DNA of 64,000 nt from Candidatus Methanoperedens sp. (lineage in GTDB: Archaea; Halobacteriota; Methanosarcinia; Methanosarcinales; Methanoperedenaceae), in assembly GCA_026552955.1 (NCBI GenBank), contig JAPMTS010000014.1, forward strand, positions 1 to 64,000. The letters are read 5' to 3'. The notes below the pieces were generated by a model. It had not been told where the DNA came from. It saw only the letters and a program-made list of their open reading frames with translations, and searched no databases. This document shows positions 1 through 8,567 of this stretch, piece by piece. Both the position numbers and the translations under genes were made by a program. Within the stretch, counting starts at the first letter, position 1, and each line of letters begins with the position of its first letter.

Positions 1-118
1 GGGATTTATGCCCAAGATTGTTAAATGGGGATTTTTATCCCGCTGAAAATGGGGAAAATTAGACCGCTATTGACAACCACATATTACCCTCACATATTTT
101 CTTGGAGTTTTTGCGTTT
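1..118. other. Window edge, possible junction upstream of truncated gene
   Basis: No gene is recognised here. The frame of the following gene stays open back to a TGA at 71-73. From about 80 it reads as a hydrophobic stretch (ITLTYFLGVFAFVALVPYIW) that would form a membrane segment. This suggests the coding region once continued upstream and was cut near position 70. Confidence 0.4.
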
Positions 119-1051
119 GTGGCTTTAGTTCCTTATATTTGGAATACAGTAAGATTACTTAAACCAGCCCCACTATTCGATAGATTAACAGAAGAAATAA
201 CAAATAAAAGCATTTTAGATACTATCCATAATGAACAAATAAAAACGGATAAAGAAAGCACCCTTCAACCCATTCTAGACATAGTAAATGGTTCGATAAT
301 GAAATATGATTATGGAACGGCAAAATATGGATTGAGAGCTATTGGTAATAAAGCAAACGATATTTTGAAAAACAGGGATATTGACAAAAAAGAAAAAAAA
401 GAAATATCCGAACATATTTTTAGTCATATAGTCAGTGCTGGTCAATTGGCAATAAGTAAAGATAACGAACGTTCCACCAGTGAAATAATAGCCATTCTGT
501 GTTCAAATGGAATAACTTCTGTTGAACAGGAGCTTGAAGAGGTAGCATTTAAAACAATTATATCGATTAGACTCCTCGGAGTAAATGCGTTAAATAATAA
601 ATTGGAATTTTTAGCAACTGACGCATGTTCTTCTCTTCGTAAAGTTGGAGAAAAATCAGTTGAAAAAGACTTGAAAATCTTAACTAAGCAAGGAGGATGG
701 TGGGAGATTCGTTCTATAAAAGATATTGGAATGATATCGGCAAAGTACAAATTAGAATACAGTATAATGGTAGTGGCAAATTCTATAGACCTTATTGGAA
801 TTGCAGCAGTAAAACATAGATTAAAGGGTACAATTCAGATGACGATAGACTCTCTGGAAGAGGTTGGCATGGAGGCGGCAAAATATAAGTTCATCGGTGG
901 AATACGAAATGTATCCGCATCTCTTGGTATCATGAAAGATGAAATGTTCGGAAAAGAAGAATTCAAGAACGAAGAACAAAAAGCAATTAATTCTCATATT
1001 AATATTCTCAACATTCTCAAAAAATTAGAACAAAATATTGAGCAAGAATAA
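119..1051 (+). CDS. Probable 5'-truncated membrane protein, soluble C-terminal part (DUF2254-like)
   Basis: This is a 310-residue protein if translation starts at the GTG at 119; a GGAG stands at 104-107. The N-terminus runs directly out of a membrane-segment-like stretch encoded upstream in the same frame (83-130). The rest is soluble and helix-rich, with loosely repeated units of the type IGxxAxKxxL that resemble HEAT-like repeats. Proteins annotated DUF2254 have this order, an N-terminal membrane part followed by a helical cytoplasmic part, but I cannot confirm the family. The stop at 71-73 just before the membrane segment makes a decayed or rearranged gene likely, although a shortened protein could still be made. 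No functional partner is visible nearby. Confidence 0.55.
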   Translation: MALVPYIWNTVRLLKPAPLFDRLTEEITNKSILDTIHNEQIKTDKESTLQPILDIVNGSIMKYDYGTAKYGLRAIGNKANDILKNRDIDKKEKKEISEHIFSHIVSAGQLAISKDNERSTSEIIAILCSNGITSVEQELEEVAFKTIISIRLLGVNALNNKLEFLATDACSSLRKVGEKSVEKDLKILTKQGGWWEIRSIKDIGMISAKYKLEYSIMVVANSIDLIGIAAVKHRLKGTIQMTIDSLEEVGMEAAKYKFIGGIRNVSASLGIMKDEMFGKEEFKNEEQKAINSHINILNILKKLEQNIEQE

Positions 1052-1228
1052 GATATGAAGGACTGTTTATCCTTTTATCCTCTGTAAAAAGCCTAAATAA
1101 TATAGGAAACGAAACCAAGATAACACAGGGAATTTACTATAAAAGTGTTTAATTCTCTAAAATTAATAGGTTTTGTGTTAAATCATTTCCAAAGCTTTTT
1201 ATTGGAATACCCTGTCTTTTGAAGGAAT

Positions 1229-1873
1229 ATGAGGGCAATCATTCCATTCAAGAAAAGCAATGCAAAGTCAAGATTAAGTTCATTGTTATCGAAAACAGAG
1301 CGTGAGGAACTTGCAATGGCAATGCTCAACGACGTAGCCGGGACGCTTACCAGTTCTGGATGCTTTGAGGTGATCGATATATTATCCGCATCAATGATAG
1401 AAGTCGAGGGCGCCAATACGGTGCTCACAGAGATGGGATTAAATGAAGCCCTGAATGAATACCTGGACAAAATGTCCTCGCATAATATCATTGACCCAGT
1501 CCTGATTATTATGGCAGATATCCCCCTGGTCTCAAAAAAGAATATCAAAGACATTGTGTCCACAAATGCCGATATCGTGATCGCACCCGGCAGGATGGGA
1601 GGAACAAACGCTATTTTTATCCGTGATCCTTCAAGTTTCCATGTGGATTATTACGATGCAAGTTTCCTCAAGCATCGTGAGATCGCATCCGGCCTTCGCA
1701 CGGAAATCTTTGATTCATTTAATATCAGTACTGACATAGATGAAGTATCTGACCTTACAGAAGTCCTTCTCCACGGGAAAGGGCATTCACAGGAATACCT
1801 GGCGAAAATCGGGATAACTATCTTAGCTAACAGTGGTCGTGTGGGAGTGAAAAGGCAGACCTTTAAGGAATAG
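1229..1873 (+). CDS. cofC: 2-phospho-L-lactate guanylyltransferase CofC
   Basis: This 214-residue nucleotidyltransferase makes the GDP-activated phospholactate (or phosphoenolpyruvate) intermediate of coenzyme F420 synthesis. The N-terminus MRAIIPFKKSNAKSRL is the nucleotide-binding start of the MobA/CofC fold with the family Lys-Ser-Arg pattern. MADIPLV around residue 91 supplies the metal-binding aspartate, and PGRMGGTNA follows in the middle. The length is normal for the family. A GAAGGA sequence at 1219-1224 supports the ATG at 1229. It stands alone, between a decayed gene and terC. F420 use fits the F420H2-oxidase-type flavodiiron gene at 17787. Confidence 0.93.
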   Translation: MRAIIPFKKSNAKSRLSSLLSKTEREELAMAMLNDVAGTLTSSGCFEVIDILSASMIEVEGANTVLTEMGLNEALNEYLDKMSSHNIIDPVLIIMADIPLVSKKNIKDIVSTNADIVIAPGRMGGTNAIFIRDPSSFHVDYYDASFLKHREIASGLRTEIFDSFNISTDIDEVSDLTEVLLHGKGHSQEYLAKIGITILANSGRVGVKRQTFKE

Positions 1874-2024
1874 AGTATTAATACACACCATATTTTCGTG
1901 ACCGTTACATTACATGTTGGTGTTAGCAGTCTCCTGAATTTCATGAATAGATGTCTTTTTGCGTTCATGTCTTGATAATCCTGCATCTGCGCCTCATTGG
2001 GTATATCATGTTTTCACGTTTCAC

Positions 2025-2984
2025 CTACTTATACTCCTGAAGCTTCTTTAACTCCTTTGCCCTGTATTCCAGCATACGGGCACGTACAACTGATAACGCT
2101 ATTGATGCGATGAGAATTGCAGCTACGACCCCCAGGGAGACCATGATCGGGACTTTATAATAATCCGAGATCAGCATCTTTGTACCCACAAAGGCAAGTA
2201 TGGCTGAAAGCCCGTAATTGAGATAGTAGAACATGGGCATGATCCCTGCAAGAGCGAAATAGAGCGCCCGCAGACCCAGGATAGCGAACACGTTTGAGGT
2301 ATATATGATGAAAGGGTCTGTCGTGATCGCAAGGATGGCAGGTATGGAATCCACTGCAAAGAGGACATCAGTGCTCTCGATAACGACAAGTACGACGAAC
2401 AGCGGCGTAGCAACATATTTCCCTGCTCTTTTTATGAAGAACTTATCCTCATGGTAATCTTCTGCAACAGGCATTACCTTGCGTAAGTACTTGAGCACCG
2501 GATTTTTCTCAGGATCTATCTTTTTATCACCCACAAGTGCCATCTTGATGCCTGTAATGACCAGGAACGCTCCGAAGATGTAGATGACTGCATGGAACTG
2601 CTCGATAAGCGTTATGCCGGCGGCGATGAATAGTGCACGCATGACCAGGGCGCCCAGGATGCCCCAGAAAAGGATCTTATGCTGGTGAGCCGATGGCACA
2701 TGAAAATAGGAAAAAATCATCAAAAACACAAACAGGTTGTCAACGCTAAGTGCTTTTTCTATCACATACCCTGTCAGGAACTCAAAGGCTTTTTGCTCGC
2801 CGAACTGGAAATATATCCATATGTTGAACATGACAGATATCGATATCCAGAAAAGGCTCAGCAAAAGGGCTTCTTTTATCTTGATGGTATGGGCTTTCCT
2901 GTTGAAAACACCCAGATCCAGAGCCAGCAATATGAATATGAGTACAATAAATCCTATCCAAAATAGGGTCTGTTGATCTACCAT
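2025..2984 (-). CDS. TerC/Alx family integral membrane protein
   Basis: This 319-residue protein has about seven to nine hydrophobic segments and clear TerC signatures: TGYVIEKALSVDNLFVF near residue 90 and STDVLFAVDSIPAILAI near residue 205. The acidic residues in these segments are conserved in the family, whose members are linked to manganese export and to metal loading of secreted proteins. A GGAG about 8 bases before the ATG supports the start. The name TerC comes from tellurite resistance, but no other ter genes are here, so a metal-ion role is more likely. The upstream reading frame (2987-3145) ends within a few bases of this start. Confidence 0.92.
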   Translation of the reverse strand: MVDQQTLFWIGFIVLIFILLALDLGVFNRKAHTIKIKEALLLSLFWISISVMFNIWIYFQFGEQKAFEFLTGYVIEKALSVDNLFVFLMIFSYFHVPSAHQHKILFWGILGALVMRALFIAAGITLIEQFHAVIYIFGAFLVITGIKMALVGDKKIDPEKNPVLKYLRKVMPVAEDYHEDKFFIKRAGKYVATPLFVVLVVIESTDVLFAVDSIPAILAITTDPFIIYTSNVFAILGLRALYFALAGIMPMFYYLNYGLSAILAFVGTKMLISDYYKVPIMVSLGVVAAILIASIALSVVRARMLEYRAKELKKLQEYK

Positions 2985-2986
2985 TT

Positions 2987-3145
2987 TTATTTCTCCGGAA
3001 TAAACAATGCCACTTGCGCTTCACACCATCCTGAACTATGTTCAGGAAAAGCCAGGGTATTTTCTCTATCATCGAAAACTGAAGCCGTCTTTGCTGCCAG
3101 GATCAAAACCTGACCGCCTTGCCCATAAATACGTAATTTATCCAT
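2987..3145 (-). pseudogene. Possible N-terminal remnant of a 2-oxoacid:ferredoxin oxidoreductase gamma subunit
   Basis: This is a 52-codon frame starting at ATG 3145 behind an AGAGGT. It contains LRIYGQGGQ, then an alanine-lysine stretch and AFPE. This order resembles the start of PorG/KorG subunits (xIRIxGRGGQGxVTAA ... AFPxFG). The remaining 130 or so residues of that family are absent, and the glycine after the GGQ motif is lost. It ends at the ribosome-binding region of terC. I read it as a decayed fragment that may now act as a leader peptide for terC. The alternative is a chance frame. Confidence 0.35.
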
Positions 3146-3316
3146 AGTACCTCTAAAACCTGCGCTGGTACATTTATTGTAAGATATTCCAGCGAATAAT
3201 CCTAAGTGAAAATTGGACTTCACAATAACCTCAAAGTTTAAATATCTTGTCATATATTATCATAAAAATTAGGTTGTCCTGACAATTAACAATCATCATA
3301 AACAGGAGTAATGATA

Positions 3317-3862
3317 ATGCTATTGAAAAATCCGGCGGGAGGGATGCCCACAGTATGTGATACAGCGTATGTATCAGAATCGGCAGTAATTATAGGGAAC
3401 GTGGAGATAAAAGGGGACGTCTATATAGCGCCGAATACTACTATAAGGGCAGATGAACCCGGCTCTGCAATAATAATCGAAAGTGGCTGCAATATTCAGG
3501 ACAATGTCGTGATACATGCCCTTGGGGGTTCAACGGTAGTTGCAGGTGAAAATACTTCGATGGCACATGGTTGTATCGTGCACGGACCATGTACTTTTGG
3601 CAATAACTGCTTTATTGGATTTGGATCTGTGGTTTTTAACTGTACGTTGGGAGATGATTGTGTTATCCTTCACAGAACCCTGGTAAAGGATGTTATAATT
3701 TCTCCACGCCGCCTTATAGAGGATGGGGCTGTTGTGAATAAACAGGGCATTGCAGACTATCTCGGTGAAGTTACCGTGGAAATCTCTGATTTTGTCAAAA
3801 GAGTTGTGGGCACAAATCTTATGCTGGTAAAATCGTATTCTGAATTGAGATTATTAGGATAA
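3317..3862 (+). CDS. Gamma-class carbonic anhydrase family protein
   Basis: The protein has about 181 residues and hexapeptide repeats of the left-handed beta-helix type (for example VIIGNVEIKGDVYIAPN). The metal site of gamma carbonic anhydrases is recognisable: an Arg in TTIRADE, one His in NVVIHAL and two in TSMAHGCIVHG. The family hydrates CO2 as a homotrimer with zinc or iron between subunits, although many members have unproven activity. AGGAG at 3304-3308 fits the ATG at 3317 better than the one at 3311. Its stop overlaps the ATG of the next gene (TAATG), so the two are probably translated together. Confidence 0.85.
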   Translation: MLLKNPAGGMPTVCDTAYVSESAVIIGNVEIKGDVYIAPNTTIRADEPGSAIIIESGCNIQDNVVIHALGGSTVVAGENTSMAHGCIVHGPCTFGNNCFIGFGSVVFNCTLGDDCVILHRTLVKDVIISPRRLIEDGAVVNKQGIADYLGEVTVEISDFVKRVVGTNLMLVKSYSELRLLG

Positions 3863-4137
3863 TGAACATAGATGAACTTACAAAATGGATTTTGAGTGTG
3901 GATAGACGATTACTGGTAATGAAAGAAATCCACGAAAATGAGTTAATAAAAGCATCAGAAATTGCCGAAAAGACGGGCAGATCGTTGCAGAATATCAGCC
4001 ATGCTATAAGGGAACTTGAGGAAGAGGGTCTCATTGAGTGCCTCACCCCTGAAAAACATACGTGGAAGAGGTATATTCTAACGGAAAATGGCCTCCAGAT
4101 ATTCGAAAAACTCAAGAAAAAACACTTATTCAACTAA
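3862..4137 (+). CDS. Small winged-helix DNA-binding protein
   Basis: This 91-residue protein is almost entirely one winged-helix domain. Helix-turn-helix residues are about 30-65 (ASEIAEKTGRSLQNISHAI), and a wing follows (EEGLIECLTPEKHTWKRY). It resembles the MarR/ArsR-like small archaeal regulators. It shares one base with the end of the gamma carbonic anhydrase gene, so it probably lies in the same transcript and may regulate it. No ligand-binding domain or cysteine cluster is present, so the signal cannot be inferred. Confidence 0.8.
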   Translation: MNIDELTKWILSVDRRLLVMKEIHENELIKASEIAEKTGRSLQNISHAIRELEEEGLIECLTPEKHTWKRYILTENGLQIFEKLKKKHLFN

Positions 4138-4239
4138 GGATATAAATTTCAATTTTTAAAAATGCCCTGCTAGATATCCGTGATTTTGCCTTATTTTTTC
4201 GCCCATTATCATTCGTGTAAGTGACCGCCTTTTCAAACC

Positions 4240-4264
4240 ATATTGTGCACTTTTTGCACAATAT
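4240..4264. promoter_or_regulatory. Perfect 10-bp inverted repeat overlapping a TATA box
   Basis: ATATTGTGCA (4240-4249), a 5-base spacer and TGCACAATAT (4255-4264) form a perfect inverted repeat. It runs directly into ATATTTAAATA (4261-4271), which reads as an archaeal TATA box. The position suits a repressor-type operator. The same 10-mer occurs once more at 48363-48372, upstream of a winged-helix gene. Confidence 0.6.
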
Positions 4265-4276
4265 TTAAATACTAGG

Positions 4277-4471
4277 ATGAACATATATGGTAATTGTGAT
4301 AAAGTTGCACAAATACAAGAAAGAATAATAAAAAGAAGTGATTTAAATATGATATTAAATTTTTTTGGAAAAAGTATAAAAATACTTGAAAAATCAGAAG
4401 AACAAAAACGAGAAATCGAAAGAAAAGAAGTGGTTGAATCGTGGAAGTTCTGGAAACAAGGTGGAATATAA
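4277..4471 (+). CDS. Small charged hypothetical protein
   Basis: The frame has 64 codons. The C-terminal half is rich in Glu and Lys (EEQKREIERKEVVESWKFW) and could form one helix. The first ATG lies only about 10 bases after the presumed TATA box. The real start may therefore be the internal ATG at 4349, giving 40 residues. No good ribosome-binding site is seen for either. It is included because the palindromic operator directly upstream argues that something is transcribed here. Function is unknown. Confidence 0.35.
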   Translation: MNIYGNCDKVAQIQERIIKRSDLNMILNFFGKSIKILEKSEEQKREIERKEVVESWKFWKQGGI

Positions 4472-4475
4472 TATA

Positions 4476-5336
4476 TTAATCCTTATATCCAAAATACACG
4501 ACCATTAATCCGATGAATGTCAGAATTGAAATAACATAGGCTGGAAGATTGATCCTATAAAATCGTTCAAATCTTATCTCATTTCCACCATGTTCAAAAG
4601 CATTTACCACTCCATAAGCATTCAAAGGTGATCTCCCATCTAATTTCCATTCTGTGGAAAATGGCTCTGTAAAGACCAAATATTTCTTACTCACGTTTTC
4701 TTCCAATTTATAACTTACAGGATTTAATTGTTCATAGTACAATTCAATCTTTTCAGCACTGATATTATCGATATCATCAGTTTGATAAATTTTTTTAATG
4801 TCGTATTTATTTTTAAATATGAAAAAATTTTCAGTCTGCTTCACTAATTCCAGGTCGGTCTGATTAAATAAGAAAGAATATTTCTTATAATCTGATTCAC
4901 CTGTTAAAATTACATATTTGACATTTAATATGGATATTAATTTACCAAAATCAGTAATATTGTCCCTTTCATTTAATAAAGAATCTATATAAACCTGCTC
5001 AGGTGTATTTACTTCCCTGTAAATATCCCCTATTTGCGCATTTGTACCACTTATTACTTCTTTGTCAAAGAAATATCCGGCGGGATTTACTATTCTCTTA
5101 TTTGTATTATTTACCCATCCAAAGTCCATATACTGATGCCATGGAAAAAAAAGGATTTTAGAATCTTGTTTATCTTCGTTTATATAATTATTTGCTTCAT
5201 ACCAATCCCCAGGGTAGTCTGTTGGATTTATCTGTCCTGCAAATCCATTGAAGAACGTGAAAGAGTATACTAAAGGAGTAATTAAAGAGATCCAAACGAC
5301 TGCCAACAATAAGAATCTGGTGATCTTTTTATTCAT
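4476..5336 (-). CDS. C-terminal half of a split GT-C-like surface-glycan membrane protein
   Basis: This 286-residue protein has a membrane segment at each end (about residues 8-28 and 260-282) around an outward-facing domain containing DYPGDWYEANNYI and ILNVKYVIL. The same order, external domain then last membrane helix, forms the C-terminal part of the 723-residue neighbour at 6396. I therefore read this gene and the one at 5329 as the two halves of one such protein. The start is the ATG at 5336 after GAGGT, not the GTG four codons upstream. It overlaps the stop of the upstream half in ATGAATAA, which points to coupled translation. Its enzymatic role, if any, depends on the other half. Confidence 0.6.
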   Translation of the reverse strand: MNKKITRFLLLAVVWISLITPLVYSFTFFNGFAGQINPTDYPGDWYEANNYINEDKQDSKILFFPWHQYMDFGWVNNTNKRIVNPAGYFFDKEVISGTNAQIGDIYREVNTPEQVYIDSLLNERDNITDFGKLISILNVKYVILTGESDYKKYSFLFNQTDLELVKQTENFFIFKNKYDIKKIYQTDDIDNISAEKIELYYEQLNPVSYKLEENVSKKYLVFTEPFSTEWKLDGRSPLNAYGVVNAFEHGGNEIRFERFYRINLPAYVISILTFIGLMVVYFGYKD

Positions 5337-6399
5337 CCAAAACCTCACTTTTGATCTTCTTTATTCCCAATCCCCCAAGCACTGCATACGCCAGAACCAT
5401 CATCGCAACGAACTTATGCGAATCCCTGAATCCTTTCAAGAGCGTATTATCAAATAACCATCTCACAATATCTCCAAATGGTCCATTGACCCCGCTTGCC
5501 AGAATAAATCCAAGTATTCCGATCACTGCAAATGCTTTGACATAAATTCCAATTTCCTGATCTTTAGAATAAGATATAAATCCAATAATCGCTAAAGCTA
5601 AAATGACTAAATATAGAATTTGCCACCCCGGAAGAAAATCTTTTGGAGATAAATATCCCTCATTCCAGAATCCATACATAGATGCGATATCCACTAACCC
5701 TCCTTTTGGCGCAAATGCTTCGTAATCTTTCTCCCCGATGTTCTCAATTTGGGTATTCTGTGCAGTCAACACAGGCAAGATCCAGTAGGAATTTAGGAGA
5801 ATAAATAATATTAAGGATGATATAATAATTTGAAAAATCCTGATATCCCTGTTTTTATTGTACCAAGATAAAAATATTATACCGATAATTATAAAGGATA
5901 TTATCAGGATGTGAATATTGAAAGCTATTATTGATAAAATAAAAACAAATTTTATCATTTCCTTTTTTTTTTTTTTTTCCAGAAGATCCATAAACGTTTT
6001 TAGCAGGAATGGAAGTACGGCATAGGAAAATAACATTGGCCAATGGCCTGAAACCAATCTTATATATACATATGGATTGAATATATATAAGGTACTTGCA
6101 TATAATTGTGAAGCTTTTGAGGAAGAAATCTTTTGAAATAAATGAGATATCGAGTAACCACTCAAGAATAATATTAGGAAAATCATGATTTTCTGGAAAT
6201 TCATTATTCTGCTATAAACAAAATCAAAGAAAAGAGTGCCTCCATATACAGGAACTATTTCTCCATAAAATGAATCAAAATGAATTTTTGGAATAGAATC
6301 AAATGCAAAAATATATTTGCCAGATAGTAAAGGGATTATTATGATCAATATAGGAATTAAAAAGTAAATAATGTAAGAATATTTATTCAGATTCTTCAT
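5329..6399 (-). CDS. N-terminal multi-spanning half of a split GT-C-like protein, with an A16 tract
   Basis: This 356-residue protein has about ten hydrophobic segments. An acidic first external loop (FAFDSIPKIHFDS) follows the first helix, as in membrane GT-C glycosyltransferases that use lipid-linked sugars. LKGFRDSHKF near residue 325 matches FIIRSPLKF in the 723-residue neighbour, where the external domain follows in the same chain. Here the chain stops after LDE and the next gene continues. Codons for five lysines near residue 142 are part of an uninterrupted run of 16 adenines (5963-5978 on the other strand), a slippage-prone site. The start overlaps the stop of the upstream gene (ATGA). 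Confidence 0.6.
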   Translation of the reverse strand: MKNLNKYSYIIYFLIPILIIIIPLLSGKYIFAFDSIPKIHFDSFYGEIVPVYGGTLFFDFVYSRIMNFQKIMIFLILFLSGYSISHLFQKISSSKASQLYASTLYIFNPYVYIRLVSGHWPMLFSYAVLPFLLKTFMDLLEKKKKKEMIKFVFILSIIAFNIHILIISFIIIGIIFLSWYNKNRDIRIFQIIISSLILFILLNSYWILPVLTAQNTQIENIGEKDYEAFAPKGGLVDIASMYGFWNEGYLSPKDFLPGWQILYLVILALAIIGFISYSKDQEIGIYVKAFAVIGILGFILASGVNGPFGDIVRWLFDNTLLKGFRDSHKFVAMMVLAYAVLGGLGIKKIKSEVLDE

Positions 6400-8567
6400 T
6401 TTTTATTATTTCTCCAATCGTATAATATATATCCAATACAACTGATTAAAACGATCATGGAAATTAGTATTCCAACCTCAAACCAATCCTGGGGTTTATA
6501 TCTTATTACAATGTCAAGATTTCCCGTCTCGCTAATCCAAAACCCATTAATAACTGAGTTTAAAGGGACTGGATCGATCACTTCCATCTTTTTACCATTT
6601 TTATATACTGTCGCCTTCCACAACTTATCGTATGTTTCAGAAAATGATAACAAGAACGGCTTTGATGTATGTACGTTCACTTTCCATAATGTGGGTTTTA
6701 TTTTAGTATAATTTGTTATTTGAGTATCCCCTTTATGTTCTGCCAATATAATTTTAGTGATAATGTCTTTATTTTTTATTTGTTCCATATCTGATACATT
6801 AATTAGTCCATTGGTTGGGGACGCATACTTGAAGATGTCTTCCGTTAAACTGATATTATGGCGCGCATCTATCATATTTGAAGGTTTATTTTTAATTTCG
6901 AATAAGAACCAATTATCCTTATTATAAATTATATCCGATTGTGCTTTCATATCTTTTAACGTAGTATTGTCCATCGAATACCCCCTGTCATTATGGAATA
7001 CTATATATTTTACACTTATAGATAATAAAAAGTTATAATATTCTTTTTTCTTGAACATTTTTAATTTATAAGGTAAATCAAATAAATAATAATTTATAAA
7101 ATTATAATTTGTCGCCGTGTTAAATGTTGGCTTTCTTGAAGATTTCATATCAAAGGCTGCTATTTTATGTCCTTCACTCCAATTTGTTGCTATTTCGTTA
7201 TATCTCGGATACCACATGACTTTGTATGTATCATTTTTTCCCTCTAAAATCTCATTAATTTTAAAGAATTGATCTGGAATATTAATAGGTTTTAAGGAGT
7301 TCATATTGGCGTCTATTATACCATAAGAAGATACACCTAAAAAAATCAAGATCAATAAAATCAAAGGATATTGGCTATGGGATATGTTATTATACTTTTT
7401 CAAAAAAATTGACACGCTTACAATAAAAAGTGATATTAAAAAGAACGATTGATAAAGCTGGAATTTTAAGGGCGATCTTATTATGAATCCAATTGGTGTG
7501 GATGAGACAAAATACCAGTATAATTCTCCTATGGGTGATTGTGTTCCAAGAGATAATAATGATGTAAATAAGTACCCCATACTTACAAATAATATTAATT
7601 TTCTTATAAATACTGGCAGCGATCGAAAACCAATTAAATAAATAGAGAATGATATAGCCAGCAGGACGCCCAGAGACAAAATGTGTATTATGTTATGAGG
7701 CTCATCAGTTGGAAAAGTATTTACATAAATGAACCTGTCTCTTTCTAAAGATAAAATTTTATATATAGTATTATTTGAAACAGTTTCAAATGTTTTTCTT
7801 TCCAGATTTGAGGAGTGACCTATATCAACACTGGATACACCAATGTACAAATATGGGATCATATACCATAAAAACAATAAACTAAACAATATAGTTATAA
7901 AAAAATATTTTTTTATCACAGACCATATATTTGAATTAATGACAAATATTGAGAATAAGAATGATATTACCATATTTATAACAAAAACAAATGGATGCCC
8001 CAGGGAGAATAAAAGACATATCGAGAATAATAATATAAATTTAATATTATTGTCTTCCTGGTATCTTAATATGAGAAACAAAAGCAAAGGGAGAATCCCC
8101 AGGGAAAAGAGTAATGAAATTCCCCCGGAAAACTGTAATGAGACCGGATTATAAGCAAAAAGGAGTGAGGCAATCAAGGCAACATTTCTGTTTCCAACTC
8201 CTGAAATTTTAAAAATCTCGCAGATAAAAATGAAAAATGAAATACTGATAAATGTATAGGTGACAAGGATCATTAATTTTAATATTATGTCGATTTCTAT
8301 TCCAAAATATGCTAAAAGTATAAATGGAAACCTTATAAATAATCTTAAACTCTGTTCAATATTTGACTGGGATGCAAGGTCGTTCCACATGTAAGAAGAG
8401 TAAGTTATAAAATTCTCGTTAAATAAAGGAAAATTGAAATCTCTTTGAATAATTGTTCCATTTGGAGCAATAATACCAAATAAAAATATAATATTTATGA
8501 TTATCAGGCAAATAATATGCTTATATTTTCTTGCAAATTTTCTTATATCTATCATATATTTATTCAT
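6396..8567 (-). CDS. Large GT-C-like / YfhO-like membrane protein
   Basis: The 723-residue protein has about twelve to thirteen membrane segments in the first 420 residues, an external domain and one last helix near the C-terminus. IIQRDFNFPLF after the first helix holds the acidic loop typical of GT-C folds. SPLKFQLYQSFFL is the segment before the external domain. The architecture resembles AftD-like arabinosyltransferases and YfhO-type proteins that add sugars outside the membrane. The exact family is uncertain. It overlaps the upstream pyruvyl transferase in ATGAATAA and the downstream gene in ATGA, so it sits in a tightly coupled operon. The DNA is clearly richer in A+T than the housekeeping genes. 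Confidence 0.65.
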   Translation of the reverse strand: MNKYMIDIRKFARKYKHIICLIIINIIFLFGIIAPNGTIIQRDFNFPLFNENFITYSSYMWNDLASQSNIEQSLRLFIRFPFILLAYFGIEIDIILKLMILVTYTFISISFFIFICEIFKISGVGNRNVALIASLLFAYNPVSLQFSGGISLLFSLGILPLLLFLILRYQEDNNIKFILLFSICLLFSLGHPFVFVINMVISFLFSIFVINSNIWSVIKKYFFITILFSLLFLWYMIPYLYIGVSSVDIGHSSNLERKTFETVSNNTIYKILSLERDRFIYVNTFPTDEPHNIIHILSLGVLLAISFSIYLIGFRSLPVFIRKLILFVSMGYLFTSLLSLGTQSPIGELYWYFVSSTPIGFIIRSPLKFQLYQSFFLISLFIVSVSIFLKKYNNISHSQYPLILLILIFLGVSSYGIIDANMNSLKPINIPDQFFKINEILEGKNDTYKVMWYPRYNEIATNWSEGHKIAAFDMKSSRKPTFNTATNYNFINYYLFDLPYKLKMFKKKEYYNFLLSISVKYIVFHNDRGYSMDNTTLKDMKAQSDIIYNKDNWFLFEIKNKPSNMIDARHNISLTEDIFKYASPTNGLINVSDMEQIKNKDIITKIILAEHKGDTQITNYTKIKPTLWKVNVHTSKPFLLSFSETYDKLWKATVYKNGKKMEVIDPVPLNSVINGFWISETGNLDIVIRYKPQDWFEVGILISMIVLISCIGYILYDWRNNKK

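Noticed and set aside
2985-3310. Manganese (yybP-ykoY) riboswitch before terC
   Set aside because: The conserved core of that riboswitch was not found on the minus strand.
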